Source: CALLVY01 sp937899855 (GTDB lineage Bacteria; Bacteroidota; Bacteroidia; Chitinophagales; Saprospiraceae). From it: a DNA stretch of 64,000 nucleotides. Below the pieces are notes generated by a model, which saw only the letters and a list, made by a program, of their open reading frames with translations, was not told the origin of the DNA and did not search any database. The translations under genes were made by a program, and so were the position numbers. Positions 1 to 10,000 of the stretch are shown in pieces (position 1 is the first letter of the stretch; every line of letters begins with the position of its first letter). The stretch is from positions 1-64,000 of the forward strand of contig JBCBQC010000003.1 in the NCBI GenBank assembly GCA_039820405.1. Direction: 5' to 3'.

Positions 1-477
1 GAGTGGTCAATACATGGTAAAATTACTTAATATTATTTAATAACAAGAGTCAACTTTTTTTAGGACGGCACACCCCTCCACGGCTACCGCGCCAGGCACG
101 GCTCCGCCAGACCCAACCCAGGGCCCTAGCCCTGATGAAGCAAAAGAAAAGGCTTTTCCCTCTCGATAGCTATCGGAACGCGAACTAGGGAAAATCGTAA
201 CATAGACGCTTTTAGGCGGTTAATTCCATAAAAACACATGTACAAAATCCTAAATTAACCACCTAAGCACTTGATAATGAGGAAGAAAAAATTTTAAAAA
301 AAATTGCCTCGCGCCGCGTTTTGTATCTCACCAAATCAATGAAGGCATAAAAAAAGCCCGTTTGAGAGACGGGCTTATTGAAACGAATCTTACAATTTTT
401 AACCAAAACTTACACTTCAATTGTAACGAATATCGTGCCAAAAACTTTTTATATCGTATATTTTAAATAAAATTTTA
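1..477. other. Intergenic region, AT-rich
   Basis: No gene is supportable here. The stretch is AT-rich apart from a GC-rich patch at about 61-130. It holds a perfect 12-bp palindrome, CGATAGCTATCG (164-175), and the terminator of the gene to its right (349-376). No promoter was convincing. The palindrome could be part of a dispersed extragenic repeat, but only one copy is visible in this window. Confidence 0.6.
349..376 (-). terminator. Rho-independent terminator ending the surface/EPS gene block
   Basis: On the minus strand an 8-bp perfect stem (AAGCCCGT at 354-361 against ACGGGCTT at 369-376, 7-nt loop) is followed by a run of seven T. It lies about 100 nt past the stop of the PorP/OmpA fusion and is the first strong terminator seen after about 25 kb of co-directional genes. 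Confidence 0.85.
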
Positions 478-2286
478 TTATCTACTCAATAAAATCAATT
501 CCGTTCGCCGGTTGCGGGCTCGGCCCGTCTCCGCTTCGTTGGCCGCCTTGGGCCGTGACTCACCGTAATAACTGATCGAAATCCGATCCGCCTCCAGTCC
601 CCGCTCCATCAAATACTGCTGTACCGCAAATACCCGCCGCTGGCTGAGGTTGTAATTGTACAAACCATCTCCTTCGCTATCGGTGTGCCCCTCCAACTGT
701 AAGCGGTACTCTTCGTTGAACCGCAGTTCGTAAGCCACCCGATCGAGCATGGGGAAATAATGGGATTTGATCCTAGCCTTGTTCGTATCAAATTCCACGA
801 CCTCCACGCTGATCCGCCGTCGTTCCGACCGCTCCTCCTGCGCCGGGCAGCCATTCCGGGTGGGTACCCCCGGCAAATACGGACAGTGGTCGGCGTGATC
901 GGCAATGCCGTCCTGATCGGTATCCGGACAACCGCCAAAACGAGCGGCGCCCTTGACGTACACACAATTGTCCACTTCATCCAACACCCCGTCGCCATCG
1001 CTATCCCGGGTTTGCTGGTGGCTGGGACAGCCGTAATTGGCCGGATCCCCCCGCAGCCCGGGACAGGCGTCGGCGTGGTCCCAAATTCCGTCGCCATCCT
1101 GATCGTTGCAACCCTGCCACCGCGCCAGGCCCGGCTGGTAAGGACAAAGATCATTCTCATCCAAGATGCCATCCCCATCAATATCGCGTCCTCCCCCACC
1201 CTGCGTCAGCCGTACCGGAGCGGGACAACCCCCGTAGGCCGATTCGCCTGCCTCATTGGGACAATTGTCCTCTTCGTCCGCAATGCCATCGCCATCCCGA
1301 TCGGCCAGCACCACCTTGGCCTTGGGTAAGTCCTTCTTCCGGCGCTTGAGGTAGAGGATGGCGGAGAATTCAAACGCTCCGTTGCCCCGACTCACGGCCT
1401 TGAGGCCCGAGATAGTCGAGTCGTAGCTCAAACCCAGGCGAATTCCCGGCAGTTGGATGCCACCGTAGAGGATCAGGGCATCCCCCCGACGCAGTCCCAA
1501 GCCAAACAGCAAGTTGCGCTCGGCTTGTAGGGTGTATTCCCCCATGGCCCGCAGCAAAAACTCATTGGCATTTTGCTGGCGCTGCCAGTGCAACTCCGGG
1601 CTCAGGCGGAAATCGGAGGTCAGGGCCAGGCGCAGGGCGCCCTGCGCGCTCAGACGGGTGGGATAATCGACCAGTTCGTTAAAAAAGGAAGCGCCCGGGC
1701 GGTTGAGGTGGGCAAAGGCCAAACCCAGTTCGACCCCCACTTTGGGAGCCGTTGGCAGGGCGGCCACCTTGAAGCGCAGGCCCACGTTGAGGTCGGGAAG
1801 CACCATACTGGTTTGGGTAAATTGCTCGTTCGAGCTGGCGTCCGGGTCAAACCCAATTTGCTCGCGGTACTGCTCATCGTAGCTAAAGGCCAGGGGATCG
1901 AAGCGCTGTTGGATAATCCCCAGCATGCCACCGATGGACAATTCGCTATTGCCCGAGGCCAAGGCTTTGTGTAGGGCAAAGGCCAGGCCTACCTGGCTGC
2001 GGCGCAAGCTGGCCGCTCCCGCGTCGTTTTGGTTGACCAACAGGCCCAGTCCCCACTGCTTCTTTCGACCGTCCCAAAAGGCTCCCATATTGCGGTAAGG
2101 ATCGGCCACCTTGGCCCACTGACTGCGGTAGTTGACGCCCAATCGCGCGCCCTTGGTATCGCTGCCGGTCAGGGCCGGATTAGTATAGATCGGTGCGGCG
2201 AGGTACTGGGAATAATGCCCATCCTGCGCCCGGCCCAGCCCCCACCCCAGGGCGAGTAGCCAGATTATTGTAAGTAATTTTTTCAT
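478..2286 (-). CDS. PorP/SprF family T9SS-associated outer-membrane protein fused to thrombospondin type 3 repeats and an OmpA peptidoglycan-binding domain
   Basis: A signal peptide (about residues 1-20) is followed by a PorP/SprF-type beta-barrel region to about residue 315; its beginning, GHYSQYLAAPIYTNPALTG, is typical of the family. Next come five Ca-binding thrombospondin type 3 repeats of the form DxDGDGIxDxxDxCP (about 327-485). The protein ends in an OmpA-like domain (about 490-602) with the NLSxRR and GRARNRRTE motifs that bind peptidoglycan. Known PorP/SprF paralogues help export or anchor particular T9SS substrates, usually encoded next door. Here the adjacent upstream gene, 12 bp away, carries a type B sorting domain, so the two probably form a SprB/SprF-like pair (inference). 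The OmpA part would tie the barrel to the cell wall. A terminator follows. Confidence 0.88.
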   Translation of the reverse strand: MKKLLTIIWLLALGWGLGRAQDGHYSQYLAAPIYTNPALTGSDTKGARLGVNYRSQWAKVADPYRNMGAFWDGRKKQWGLGLLVNQNDAGAASLRRSQVGLAFALHKALASGNSELSIGGMLGIIQQRFDPLAFSYDEQYREQIGFDPDASSNEQFTQTSMVLPDLNVGLRFKVAALPTAPKVGVELGLAFAHLNRPGASFFNELVDYPTRLSAQGALRLALTSDFRLSPELHWQRQQNANEFLLRAMGEYTLQAERNLLFGLGLRRGDALILYGGIQLPGIRLGLSYDSTISGLKAVSRGNGAFEFSAILYLKRRKKDLPKAKVVLADRDGDGIADEEDNCPNEAGESAYGGCPAPVRLTQGGGGRDIDGDGILDENDLCPYQPGLARWQGCNDQDGDGIWDHADACPGLRGDPANYGCPSHQQTRDSDGDGVLDEVDNCVYVKGAARFGGCPDTDQDGIADHADHCPYLPGVPTRNGCPAQEERSERRRISVEVVEFDTNKARIKSHYFPMLDRVAYELRFNEEYRLQLEGHTDSEGDGLYNYNLSQRRVFAVQQYLMERGLEADRISISYYGESRPKAANEAETGRARNRRTELILLSR

Positions 2287-2298
2287 GTTGAGAAGTGT

Positions 2299-4620
2299 TT
2301 ATCTGATGAGGGTAATGTGACCCGATCGCGTGACTTTACGGCCATCGCCCAGGGTCACGCGTACGACGTAAGTATAGGTACTGGCCTGGGCGGCCTGTCC
2401 TCGAAAATCTCCCACCCAACCCACGCTGGGGTCCTCACTCTCGAAAACCAACTCGCCCCACTGATTGCAGATGGCCAAGTTGGCTTCGGTAATGTTTTCT
2501 CCCCGGATGATAAAGACGTCATTGACGCCATCGCCATTGGGAGTGAAGGCCGTCGGCAAGTAAACCTGCGCCGAATCCGCCGCTCCCGGACTGGGAATGG
2601 AGGGGTTGGCTCCGCGGGCTAAGATTTCGACGTAAGCGTCTTTGACCAAGGTATCGCGACAGCCCGCCTCATCTTCCGTACGGAGCATGACCCGGTAGCG
2701 CCCCGTGGCGGTGTAAACGTGCTGGGGATCCTGCAAGGTTGAACTTTCCCCATCCCCAAAATCCCAGCGGTAGGATGCTACCCCCACCGTTTGGGACCTA
2801 AACTGGATGGCCGCATCGTCGACGTAAGCCGTTCGCTGCTCCGCAGTAAAGTCTTCGATTTGTGGTGGTTGCCGATCGATGTTTAGCTCGGCAGAAAAGG
2901 CCACCGCACCCGTACTGTCGCTTACTTGTAACTGGTAGATGCCTACCGTATCTACGGCCAGGGTGGGCCCCGTCGCCCCGGGAATGGGCCAACCATCGTG
3001 GAACCACTGGTTGTTTTCGGAGTAATTGGACTGGAGCACCGCCTCCTCTCCCGGGCAGAGCAATTCGCTACCGCTTAGAAAGCTGATGGCAGGTGCCTCG
3101 GCTTCCTGTTGGGTGGTAACCACCACCTCGCGCGAGGTGCCAAAACAGCCCTGTTGGTCTCTTACCTCCACTTGGAAGATGCCCGATTCGAATACGGTAA
3201 TCAAAGCAGTAGTGTCACCGGTATTCCAGAGGTAGGCTTCGGCAAAGGATGCGATTAGCGTCACGGAGTCCCCCTCAAAAAAGATCGTATCCCCCAGAAT
3301 GCTGATCTCGGGCCTGGGGGCGGGAATGACGGTTACCCGCAACTCGGACGAACGGATTTCGTCACTCCCATTTCGCGTTCTCACCTGCAGCAGGTGATCG
3401 CCAATACCCAATTCATCACTGCTAAAGTCGGGGGAACTCCCCTGCTGGGCCAACTGACCGTCGATCCAAAACTCATAATTATCGTGCGTAGCGGGAACGG
3501 CACGAAGCGACAGATTTTCCCCTTCGCAGAGGATGCCATCACTAGGGCGTAGCAATTGCAGGCCCAAACGCTGATCCTCCACATTGATGATCTTACGGAC
3601 CAGGTGATTGTAGGCATCCCCGACGTAAATCTCGTTGGCCAGGGGCCAGTAAGCCAGCGCCGTGGCACCACTAAAGGAAGCATCCGGACCCGAGCCATCG
3701 ACGCCCCCCGTCACCCCAGCCGTACCGACGTAAGTCGATACCGTACCGGTTTCATCATCAATCCGGCGAACCACATTGTTGTAGCCATCCGCTACGTAGA
3801 TCAGCCCCTCGTCATCTACCGTAATGTCCCAGGGATAATTAAAGCTGGCTTGTATTCCCAGGCCATCCTCATCACCAATCTCACCGGTTCCCGCGATGGT
3901 CGTCGTCACCCCTTCCGGGGTTACCCGACGGATCAGGTGGTTCCACTCGTCCGCCACCAAGATGTCGCCCTCGTTGTCGAGCGTCAATCCGTAGGGGCGG
4001 AAAAAGCGAGCGGTGCTCCCCGTACCGTCGGCATCGCCCGGCGTGTAGGCGCGACCCGCAATCGTACGGACCCAACCGCTGGGTTCGATCTTGCGGATGA
4101 TGTGGGTCAGGTGATCGGCGATGTAGAGGTTGCCCTCACTGTCGATTTCGATGCCCGTGGGATTGCCAAAGGTGGCGGCCTGTCCCGGGCCATCGGAAGT
4201 ACCGTAGTTGCCCGATCCGGCGACGGTACTGACCTCCCCGTTTTCGATTTTACGGATCAGGTTGTTGCGCGTATCGGCGACGTAAAGTACGCCCCCCGCC
4301 GTCGTACAAATGCCCCAGGGCTCGTTGAAGCTGGCCTCCAGCGCGGGCCCATCGGCGCGCCCGGTTTCCCCCGTGCCGGCGATGGTCACCACTTCCCCAT
4401 CCGGTCGGATCTGACGGATGTAGTGCCCAAAGCGATCGGCGACGTAGACGTTGCCCGAGGAATCCACGGCGATGCCGTGGGGATTGTTGAATAGGGCTTC
4501 AAAGGCTTGGCCATCGCGCTGGCCCGCCACTTCGAGTACGCCAGCCACCGTGACCACCAGTTGGCCACGGCACCAGAACGGAGCGCTAACGATCATTAGC
4601 AATAAGACGATTCTCCACAT
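2299..4620 (-). CDS. Secreted NHL-repeat beta-propeller protein with PKD domain and gliding-motility-associated (type B T9SS) C-terminal domain
   Basis: A signal peptide (about 1-20) precedes about six NHL repeats (about 30-345), each with a YVAD-x-x-N/H-x-IRKI core, which should form a six-bladed propeller. Ig-like segments follow, then a PKD domain (about 600-670, with DFGDG). The C-terminal domain is of the CHU_C/gliding-motility type, recognised by FTPNGDGVNDVF and a final RxGxITLIR (about 690-773). Such type B domains direct export by T9SS and generally need a dedicated PorP/SprF partner, which is the next gene. The start codon overlaps the end of the upstream glycosyltransferase by 35 bp, which suggests coupled translation. 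Role (inference): cell-surface adhesin or matrix protein co-expressed with the polysaccharide. The ligand is unknown. Confidence 0.87.
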   Translation of the reverse strand: MWRIVLLLMIVSAPFWCRGQLVVTVAGVLEVAGQRDGQAFEALFNNPHGIAVDSSGNVYVADRFGHYIRQIRPDGEVVTIAGTGETGRADGPALEASFNEPWGICTTAGGVLYVADTRNNLIRKIENGEVSTVAGSGNYGTSDGPGQAATFGNPTGIEIDSEGNLYIADHLTHIIRKIEPSGWVRTIAGRAYTPGDADGTGSTARFFRPYGLTLDNEGDILVADEWNHLIRRVTPEGVTTTIAGTGEIGDEDGLGIQASFNYPWDITVDDEGLIYVADGYNNVVRRIDDETGTVSTYVGTAGVTGGVDGSGPDASFSGATALAYWPLANEIYVGDAYNHLVRKIINVEDQRLGLQLLRPSDGILCEGENLSLRAVPATHDNYEFWIDGQLAQQGSSPDFSSDELGIGDHLLQVRTRNGSDEIRSSELRVTVIPAPRPEISILGDTIFFEGDSVTLIASFAEAYLWNTGDTTALITVFESGIFQVEVRDQQGCFGTSREVVVTTQQEAEAPAISFLSGSELLCPGEEAVLQSNYSENNQWFHDGWPIPGATGPTLAVDTVGIYQLQVSDSTGAVAFSAELNIDRQPPQIEDFTAEQRTAYVDDAAIQFRSQTVGVASYRWDFGDGESSTLQDPQHVYTATGRYRVMLRTEDEAGCRDTLVKDAYVEILARGANPSIPSPGAADSAQVYLPTAFTPNGDGVNDVFIIRGENITEANLAICNQWGELVFESEDPSVGWVGDFRGQAAQASTYTYVVRVTLGDGRKVTRSGHITLIR

Positions 4621-5854
4621 GTTGTTTATTTTTTTGGCTCGATGGTGGGCTAAAACGAACGACCGACAGGTTCCGGGGGACCGGATCGTAGGCCCGGGCC
4701 GGCTGCGGGTACTGCTGTTGGGAAGCTCCCAGATCGGGTAGCAAGACGGCTTGCTTACCAGAGAGGAGATCCGCGTAGCGCCGCGTGATGGTAGCCCAGG
4801 TGTAACACTTGTCGGCGTAGACCTTCAGGTTCTCCGCGGTGGCGTAAAGCGGCAGGTGGTTTTTACCCAACACTAGGCGCCGCAGTTCATCCGCGGTGGA
4901 GAAGTAGATGGCCTGATTGTTCGTCGTCACCCGATTGTAAATGACGTCGTAGCACAGTACGGGCAGTTGCAAGTACATCGCCTCGACCAAGGAAGGATTG
5001 GTGCCCCCCGCACTGTGACCGTGGAGGTACAAGCTGGCGTTGGAACGCAGCAGGTTCAACTCCCGTGGATCGTAGATGGGGTCCAATAATTCGATGTTGG
5101 CGTACTCAGCGTAGCGCTTTAGCAGCGCGGTGCCATACTGGCTGTTTTTCCAGTTGCCTACGATGACGAGCTGCTCATCGGGCAGTTCGGCGTAGGCTTC
5201 CAGAATGAGGTGGAGATGATTTTCAGGTTCGATGCGCGCGACCTTGAAAGCGTATTCGCCGACGAGGAAGGGATATTTTTCCAAATCCCCCGCCTCCACG
5301 GGTACCTTGCTGACGTGGTCGGCACCATACTCGATCAAACGCCCCTGAATATTGTAGCGAATCTTGGCGTAAGCCTCCAGGATGCGATTGTCGGTAATGA
5401 TTTCATCGGCAAATTTGCAGGCCACGTACTCACTGAGGAGCAAAAAGCGCTTGGCGAACCAATTCCACTTGGGGCGCCGCCATTCGAGGCCATCGATATT
5501 GACGATGATTTTCTTTTTGGGAAACAGCAGTTTGAACAGCGGTAAAAAGATACAGCCCGAGACCCCGAGTACCAGGAGGACTTCGGCGTAAAGGAGGGCG
5601 TGCATCATCGACCACAGGTCGTAGGGAATGCTTTGGAGCCCATTGGCCTTGAGGGGAATGTACTGGACCCGAGCGCCGCGCCAGGTCCTTACGCGATCCT
5701 CCGGGGGATACTCGGCACCACTGGCGTAAACAGTGATGTCGAAGCGATTGTGGAGGTGCGTGACCAAGTGGTGTACTAAGGTTTCGAATCCGCCGTACTT
5801 GGCGGGTACCCCTACGGTACCAATTACTGCGAGTTTCAATTTCCGGTTTTTCAT
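4586..5854 (-). CDS. Glycosyltransferase with DUF1972 N-terminal domain (GT4 type, rhamnosyltransferase-like)
   Basis: The N-terminus has the DUF1972 signature GTVGVPAKYGGFETLVHHL (about 11-29), found in WchF/rhamnosyltransferase-like enzymes of capsule clusters. The C-terminal half (about 195-385) has a GT4 Rossmann fold with a GGTNPSLVEAM donor-binding loop. No membrane segment is certain, although residues 80-115 are hydrophobic. It should add a sugar, often the second one, to the lipid-linked repeat unit on the cytoplasmic side of the membrane. It lies 125 bp downstream of the WecA-like initiating transferase, which fits that role. The acceptor and sugar cannot be read from the sequence. 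Confidence 0.85.
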   Translation of the reverse strand: MKNRKLKLAVIGTVGVPAKYGGFETLVHHLVTHLHNRFDITVYASGAEYPPEDRVRTWRGARVQYIPLKANGLQSIPYDLWSMMHALLYAEVLLVLGVSGCIFLPLFKLLFPKKKIIVNIDGLEWRRPKWNWFAKRFLLLSEYVACKFADEIITDNRILEAYAKIRYNIQGRLIEYGADHVSKVPVEAGDLEKYPFLVGEYAFKVARIEPENHLHLILEAYAELPDEQLVIVGNWKNSQYGTALLKRYAEYANIELLDPIYDPRELNLLRSNASLYLHGHSAGGTNPSLVEAMYLQLPVLCYDVIYNRVTTNNQAIYFSTADELRRLVLGKNHLPLYATAENLKVYADKCYTWATITRRYADLLSGKQAVLLPDLGASQQQYPQPARAYDPVPRNLSVVRFSPPSSQKNKQHVENRLIANDR

Positions 5855-5979
5855 GCGTTATGAATTTGTGTCTATTTCGTTATGGAATATATTTTCTCGT
5901 AGGGGGTACTAAAAAACGTCCAATTTTGGAAGGCCCTGTCGGTCAAGACCTTACACTTGAAGCCAGAATGACCTATTTC

Positions 5980-7044
5980 TCATTTTGACAAAACGGAATC
6001 ATTCTGACGCGTCAAAAAGCTTTGTCGGATGCCGTAAATGCTGCCCACCAGGAGGAGGAAGGCCAGCGTCTGCAAGCTCAGGTGCAGTACCGGGGGCCCG
6101 AGGGGCAATTGGAGGGCCAGACCAAAGAGGGAGAGTTCGACCACCACCAAGAGTAGGCAGATGATGGGCGTGCTAAAGCCCTGTTGGAGGAGCAGGTGGT
6201 GGAGGTGGCCGCGATCGGCGGAAAAGGGAGAGCGACCCCGCAGCAGGCGGTAGCCACTCACCCGCACCAGATCCAGCACGGGGATGGCGAGGAGGCTGAA
6301 GACGATCGCTACCACCGGCAGGGCCTCACCGGGGACGGAAGCCGTATTGAGAAAGCGAATGGCAAAAAGCCCCAATAGCAAGCCCAGGACCATCGACCCA
6401 TTGTCCCCCATAAAAATCGTGGCGCGGTAGAAGTTGAACCGCAAAAAACTCAGGATTGCTCCACTCAAAGCCAGCGCCATCAAACACCAGTCGAAATCGC
6501 CCCGGAGGTAAAAAAGCAAGGCAAAAATCAAACTGCTGGTCAGCGCCAAACTACCCGCTAAACCGTCGATACCATCGATCAAATTGTAGGCATTGATGAG
6601 GAGCAATAAAAACAACGTCGTAAGTGGAACCTGGGCCCATTCCGGGATCGCCCCCCAGCCAAAGACCCCGTAGAAGCCCTCCAGTCGAAATCCAGCACCG
6701 GCCAGTAAAACCACCACCCCGGCCTGTAGGAATAACTTCTGCCGCGCCCCCATCCCCACCAGATCGTCCTTCAAGCCCACCAAGCACAACAGCAGCCCCC
6801 CCACCAACACGTACCGCCACTCCGCCAAACCCGCCGGGCTGGCAAACAAGAGCACCGGGACAAAGAAACCCAAAAATAGGGCAATCCCACCGAGGGCGGG
6901 GACGGGCTGCGCATGCGTCTTACGCCCTCCCGGCCGGTCAAAAAGTTGCTTCTCCTGGGCCACCTCAATCAGCAGTGGTATGGTACAGTAACTGATGCCC
7001 AAGGCACTTATCAAAGTCAGTATAAAATTCAATTCGGAATACAT
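5980..7044 (-). CDS. WecA/MraY-family undecaprenyl-phosphate sugar-1-phosphate transferase
   Basis: A polytopic membrane protein of 354 residues with about ten hydrophobic helices. Diagnostic motifs are NLIDGIDGLAG (about 155-165), FMGDNGSM (about 210-217) and HLHHLLLQQG (about 281-290), the last typical of the WecA-like branch rather than true MraY. It should transfer GlcNAc-1-P or a related sugar phosphate from UDP-sugar to undecaprenyl phosphate and so start the repeat unit. It lies between the giant adhesin and the DUF1972 glycosyltransferase in the EPS block. A housekeeping role cannot be excluded, but MraY would normally lie in a cell-wall cluster. Confidence 0.9.
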   Translation of the reverse strand: MYSELNFILTLISALGISYCTIPLLIEVAQEKQLFDRPGGRKTHAQPVPALGGIALFLGFFVPVLLFASPAGLAEWRYVLVGGLLLCLVGLKDDLVGMGARQKLFLQAGVVVLLAGAGFRLEGFYGVFGWGAIPEWAQVPLTTLFLLLLINAYNLIDGIDGLAGSLALTSSLIFALLFYLRGDFDWCLMALALSGAILSFLRFNFYRATIFMGDNGSMVLGLLLGLFAIRFLNTASVPGEALPVVAIVFSLLAIPVLDLVRVSGYRLLRGRSPFSADRGHLHHLLLQQGFSTPIICLLLVVVELSLFGLALQLPLGPPVLHLSLQTLAFLLLVGSIYGIRQSFLTRQNDSVLSK

Positions 7045-7083
7045 GTTCTAATGTTTGCGAAGGGTCCGAGGGGAAAACCTGAT

Positions 7084-10000
7084 TTAGTGAATCAATAATT
7101 TTCCGAGGTACAATTTGCCATCCATCCCGACGGCCTGTACCGTGTAATAACCCGCTTGCAGGCTTTCCTCTTCCAGACGGTAAGCATCCGCTCCGCCCGC
7201 CGTTCGGGTGAGCAAGAGCTCGCCCGTCAGCGAGTAAATCATCACGCTCTGGATGCCAATTACCTCGCCCGAGCGTCGACCGTAAATCGTCACCTCACTG
7301 TAGTCCGACATCGGGTTGGGTGCCAGCGACAATTGACCCGGCGCCTCTCCACCATTCGGCCGAATGATATTGCGTACCGTATTGGTGGCCACCGGCGCTT
7401 GACTGTCAAAGAAAATCAGCGCCTGGTTGTCGATGGTCGTTCCCGGCTCCAAGTCCTTGGCCGGGCGCAGACGGAAAGTGACAAAACCGTGGCTCTCCAC
7501 CTCGTTGCTCGTACTGTCGGGCAGCTGAATGTTTTCAAACAACCACACCAAACGCCGATCGTCCTCCACAAAGAAGCGATAGCTGTGACTCGCAATCCCC
7601 AATTCCAAACTTTCGAGGTCCAACTCCTCCGGCAGCTCATCCTCCAAACGCACCGTTTCCACTGGCGCATTACCCACGTTCTGAAAGCGGATGCGGTAAG
7701 TCAATTGCTGGTGCGCCTTGATTGGCCCTTGTGGGTTTACCAGAATATCGTTGGGGTCGATGGCCCCGGTAAATTCTTCTTCCAAGCGGTGGACGTCGTT
7801 GTTGGTATTGCAATCCGTGGTGGGTGACAATAGGGTCGCCATCAGGGTCGCGGTATCGCCGATGGTCGCCGTCGTCAGTACCGAGTCCTTGATAAAGATG
7901 GTCTGATTGGTACCGATGGCCAGGCTGTCCAGCGTCCAGTAATACACATTGTTCTCGATCGAATCCCAGTTGCGGGAGGATTCGAGGGGTTTGATGTGGG
8001 GGCCAAAGTCGACGGCCAGCGTCACCTCGTAGGCCTTGGCGGTTCCCGTATTTTTGTACTGGATGGCCGTCAGGCTTTCAAAGCCCACCCGGGCCGCTGT
8101 GGTGGCCATGCTGACCTCCAGGTCGGGCTGGCTCGGACAGGTGCCGCTGGGCTGGTGCCCAAAGTCTTTTTGACAGTATTCGGCGCCCATCTCCGTCACC
8201 GTCACAGTATGGGTCAGTACCGATGCGGGACACACCAGGTCCCACTTGCTGATCGACACTTCCTCGACGGTGTAGGTGCCCGGTGGCACGGTAAAGGCGT
8301 AGGCGCCCGCTTCGTTGGTGTAGGCGGACAGGTCGCCGGGTTGCACCCGGATCCGAGCGTTGGCCAGGAGGGTCTCTCCGTCGTCGTACTGGCAGTTGCC
8401 ATTTTCATCGTGGTAGGCAACTCCGCAAATCTTGGAGCCATTGTCTTCGGTAATCGACAGGCAATTGTTGGCGCTCTGACTGCCCAGGTATTGGACGTAG
8501 CCCGAGGGCCAGGTAACGATGATGGAATCCACCTGCGCCGCATCGCCGAGTCCGAAGTGCAGCCGCATGTCGTTTTGGCCACCGAGCCCTCCTCCCGACT
8601 GTGCGGTGACGTAGCGGGTTTGCCAGCGGGCCTGGCCCCGGATCGTAGCGAGCAATTCTACTTTGGCTCCAATGGCCGCCGCGTTGCTGTTGGTACCCAC
8701 CAGGGCGACACAAGCATTGCTCGAACAACTGCCGCGTTCGTTTTCGTAAAGGAAATTGACACTGCCGTCTTCGTGGTTGGCAATAAAGATGTCCAGGTCC
8801 CCATCGTTGTTGTAATCGGCAAAGGCTACCCCAAAGGAATTGCCCCCATCGGTGGTCACGTTATTGTCGACGGCCGTAAAATTGCCGTTGCCATCGTTCG
8901 AGTAGAGGAAGTTGTTGCTGGGGCCATCGTTGGTCACCACGAGATCGAGGTCGCCATCGTTGTCGTAATCGCCCCAGGCCGAGCCGTGGGAGTCCCCACC
9001 GTTGTTGACGACGATTCCGCTGCTTACCTTACTGAAGGTGCCGTCGCCGTTATTGGCGTACAGGAAGTTGTTTTGATTCCCGGAGTTGGCGACGAACAGG
9101 TCGAGATCGCCGTCGTTGTCGTAATCGCCCCAGGAAGCCCCCACCGATTTTCCACCATCGCTGACGATGGCACCGCTCGCCACTTTACTGAAGACGCCGT
9201 TGCCATCGTTGCGGTAGAGGTGGTTGTTTTCATCATTCGTATTGGCGACGAACAGGTCCAGATCGCCATCGTTGTCGTAATCGCCCCAGACGCCAGCTAC
9301 GGAGGAGCTGGCTTCCTGGCTGACCACATTGGTCAGGACCTTGGTAAAGGTACCATCGCCGTTGTTGTGGTAGAGCAGGTTAAAGCGGGTGGCGAAGAAT
9401 TCAGCGACGAATAAATCGAGGTGACCGTCATTGTCGTAGTCGCCCCAACTTACCCCGTGGCTATAACCGCGTTCGTTGACGATGGGATCGCCAAGTACCG
9501 AAGTAAAGCTGCCGTCGCCATTGTTGCGGTAGAGGAAATTTTCGTAGCCAATGTTGTTGGTCACGTAGAGGTCCAAATCGCCATCGTTGTCGTAATCGCC
9601 CCAACTGGCCGCAATGGAGCTGGCCCGATCGGTAACGATACTTCCCGTCGTGATCAGGGTAAAGCTGCCGTCACCGTTGTTGCGGTACAGTTGATTGGGT
9701 TCGTCGATTTCGTAGTTGGTGACGAACAAGTCGGGATCGCCATCGTTGTCGTAATCGCCCCAGGCGGCACCCCAGCTGTTTTCCGCTTCATCCAAACCGA
9801 CCCCCACCAGCTGGCCAAAGACCGCATTGGGATCGTACTGTAGGGTGACGGTAGAGAGCGTATCGCCACAGGCTTCCAAGCCGCCCACGCGAATCTCTAC
9901 CCGTTCCCCATTTTCAAAATTATTTTGCAACTCCAAATTAAAATCCAAACTGATTTCGTTGGCCGTAATGTCCGAAACGCCCACCAGCCCACTGGCCGCA

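Noticed and set aside
7996..9414. Long plus-strand open frame (472 codons) opposite the FG-GAP repeats
   Set aside because: It is the mirror of a repeat-rich real gene, with Val/Ile-rich, repeated composition and no recognisable domain. The minus-strand protein has clear motifs throughout.
8740..9800. Possible CRISPR array because of regular repeats
   Set aside because: The period of about 156 bp, in-frame units and conserved Asp-rich protein motifs show a coding repeat. There are no short repeat-spacer units and no cas genes.
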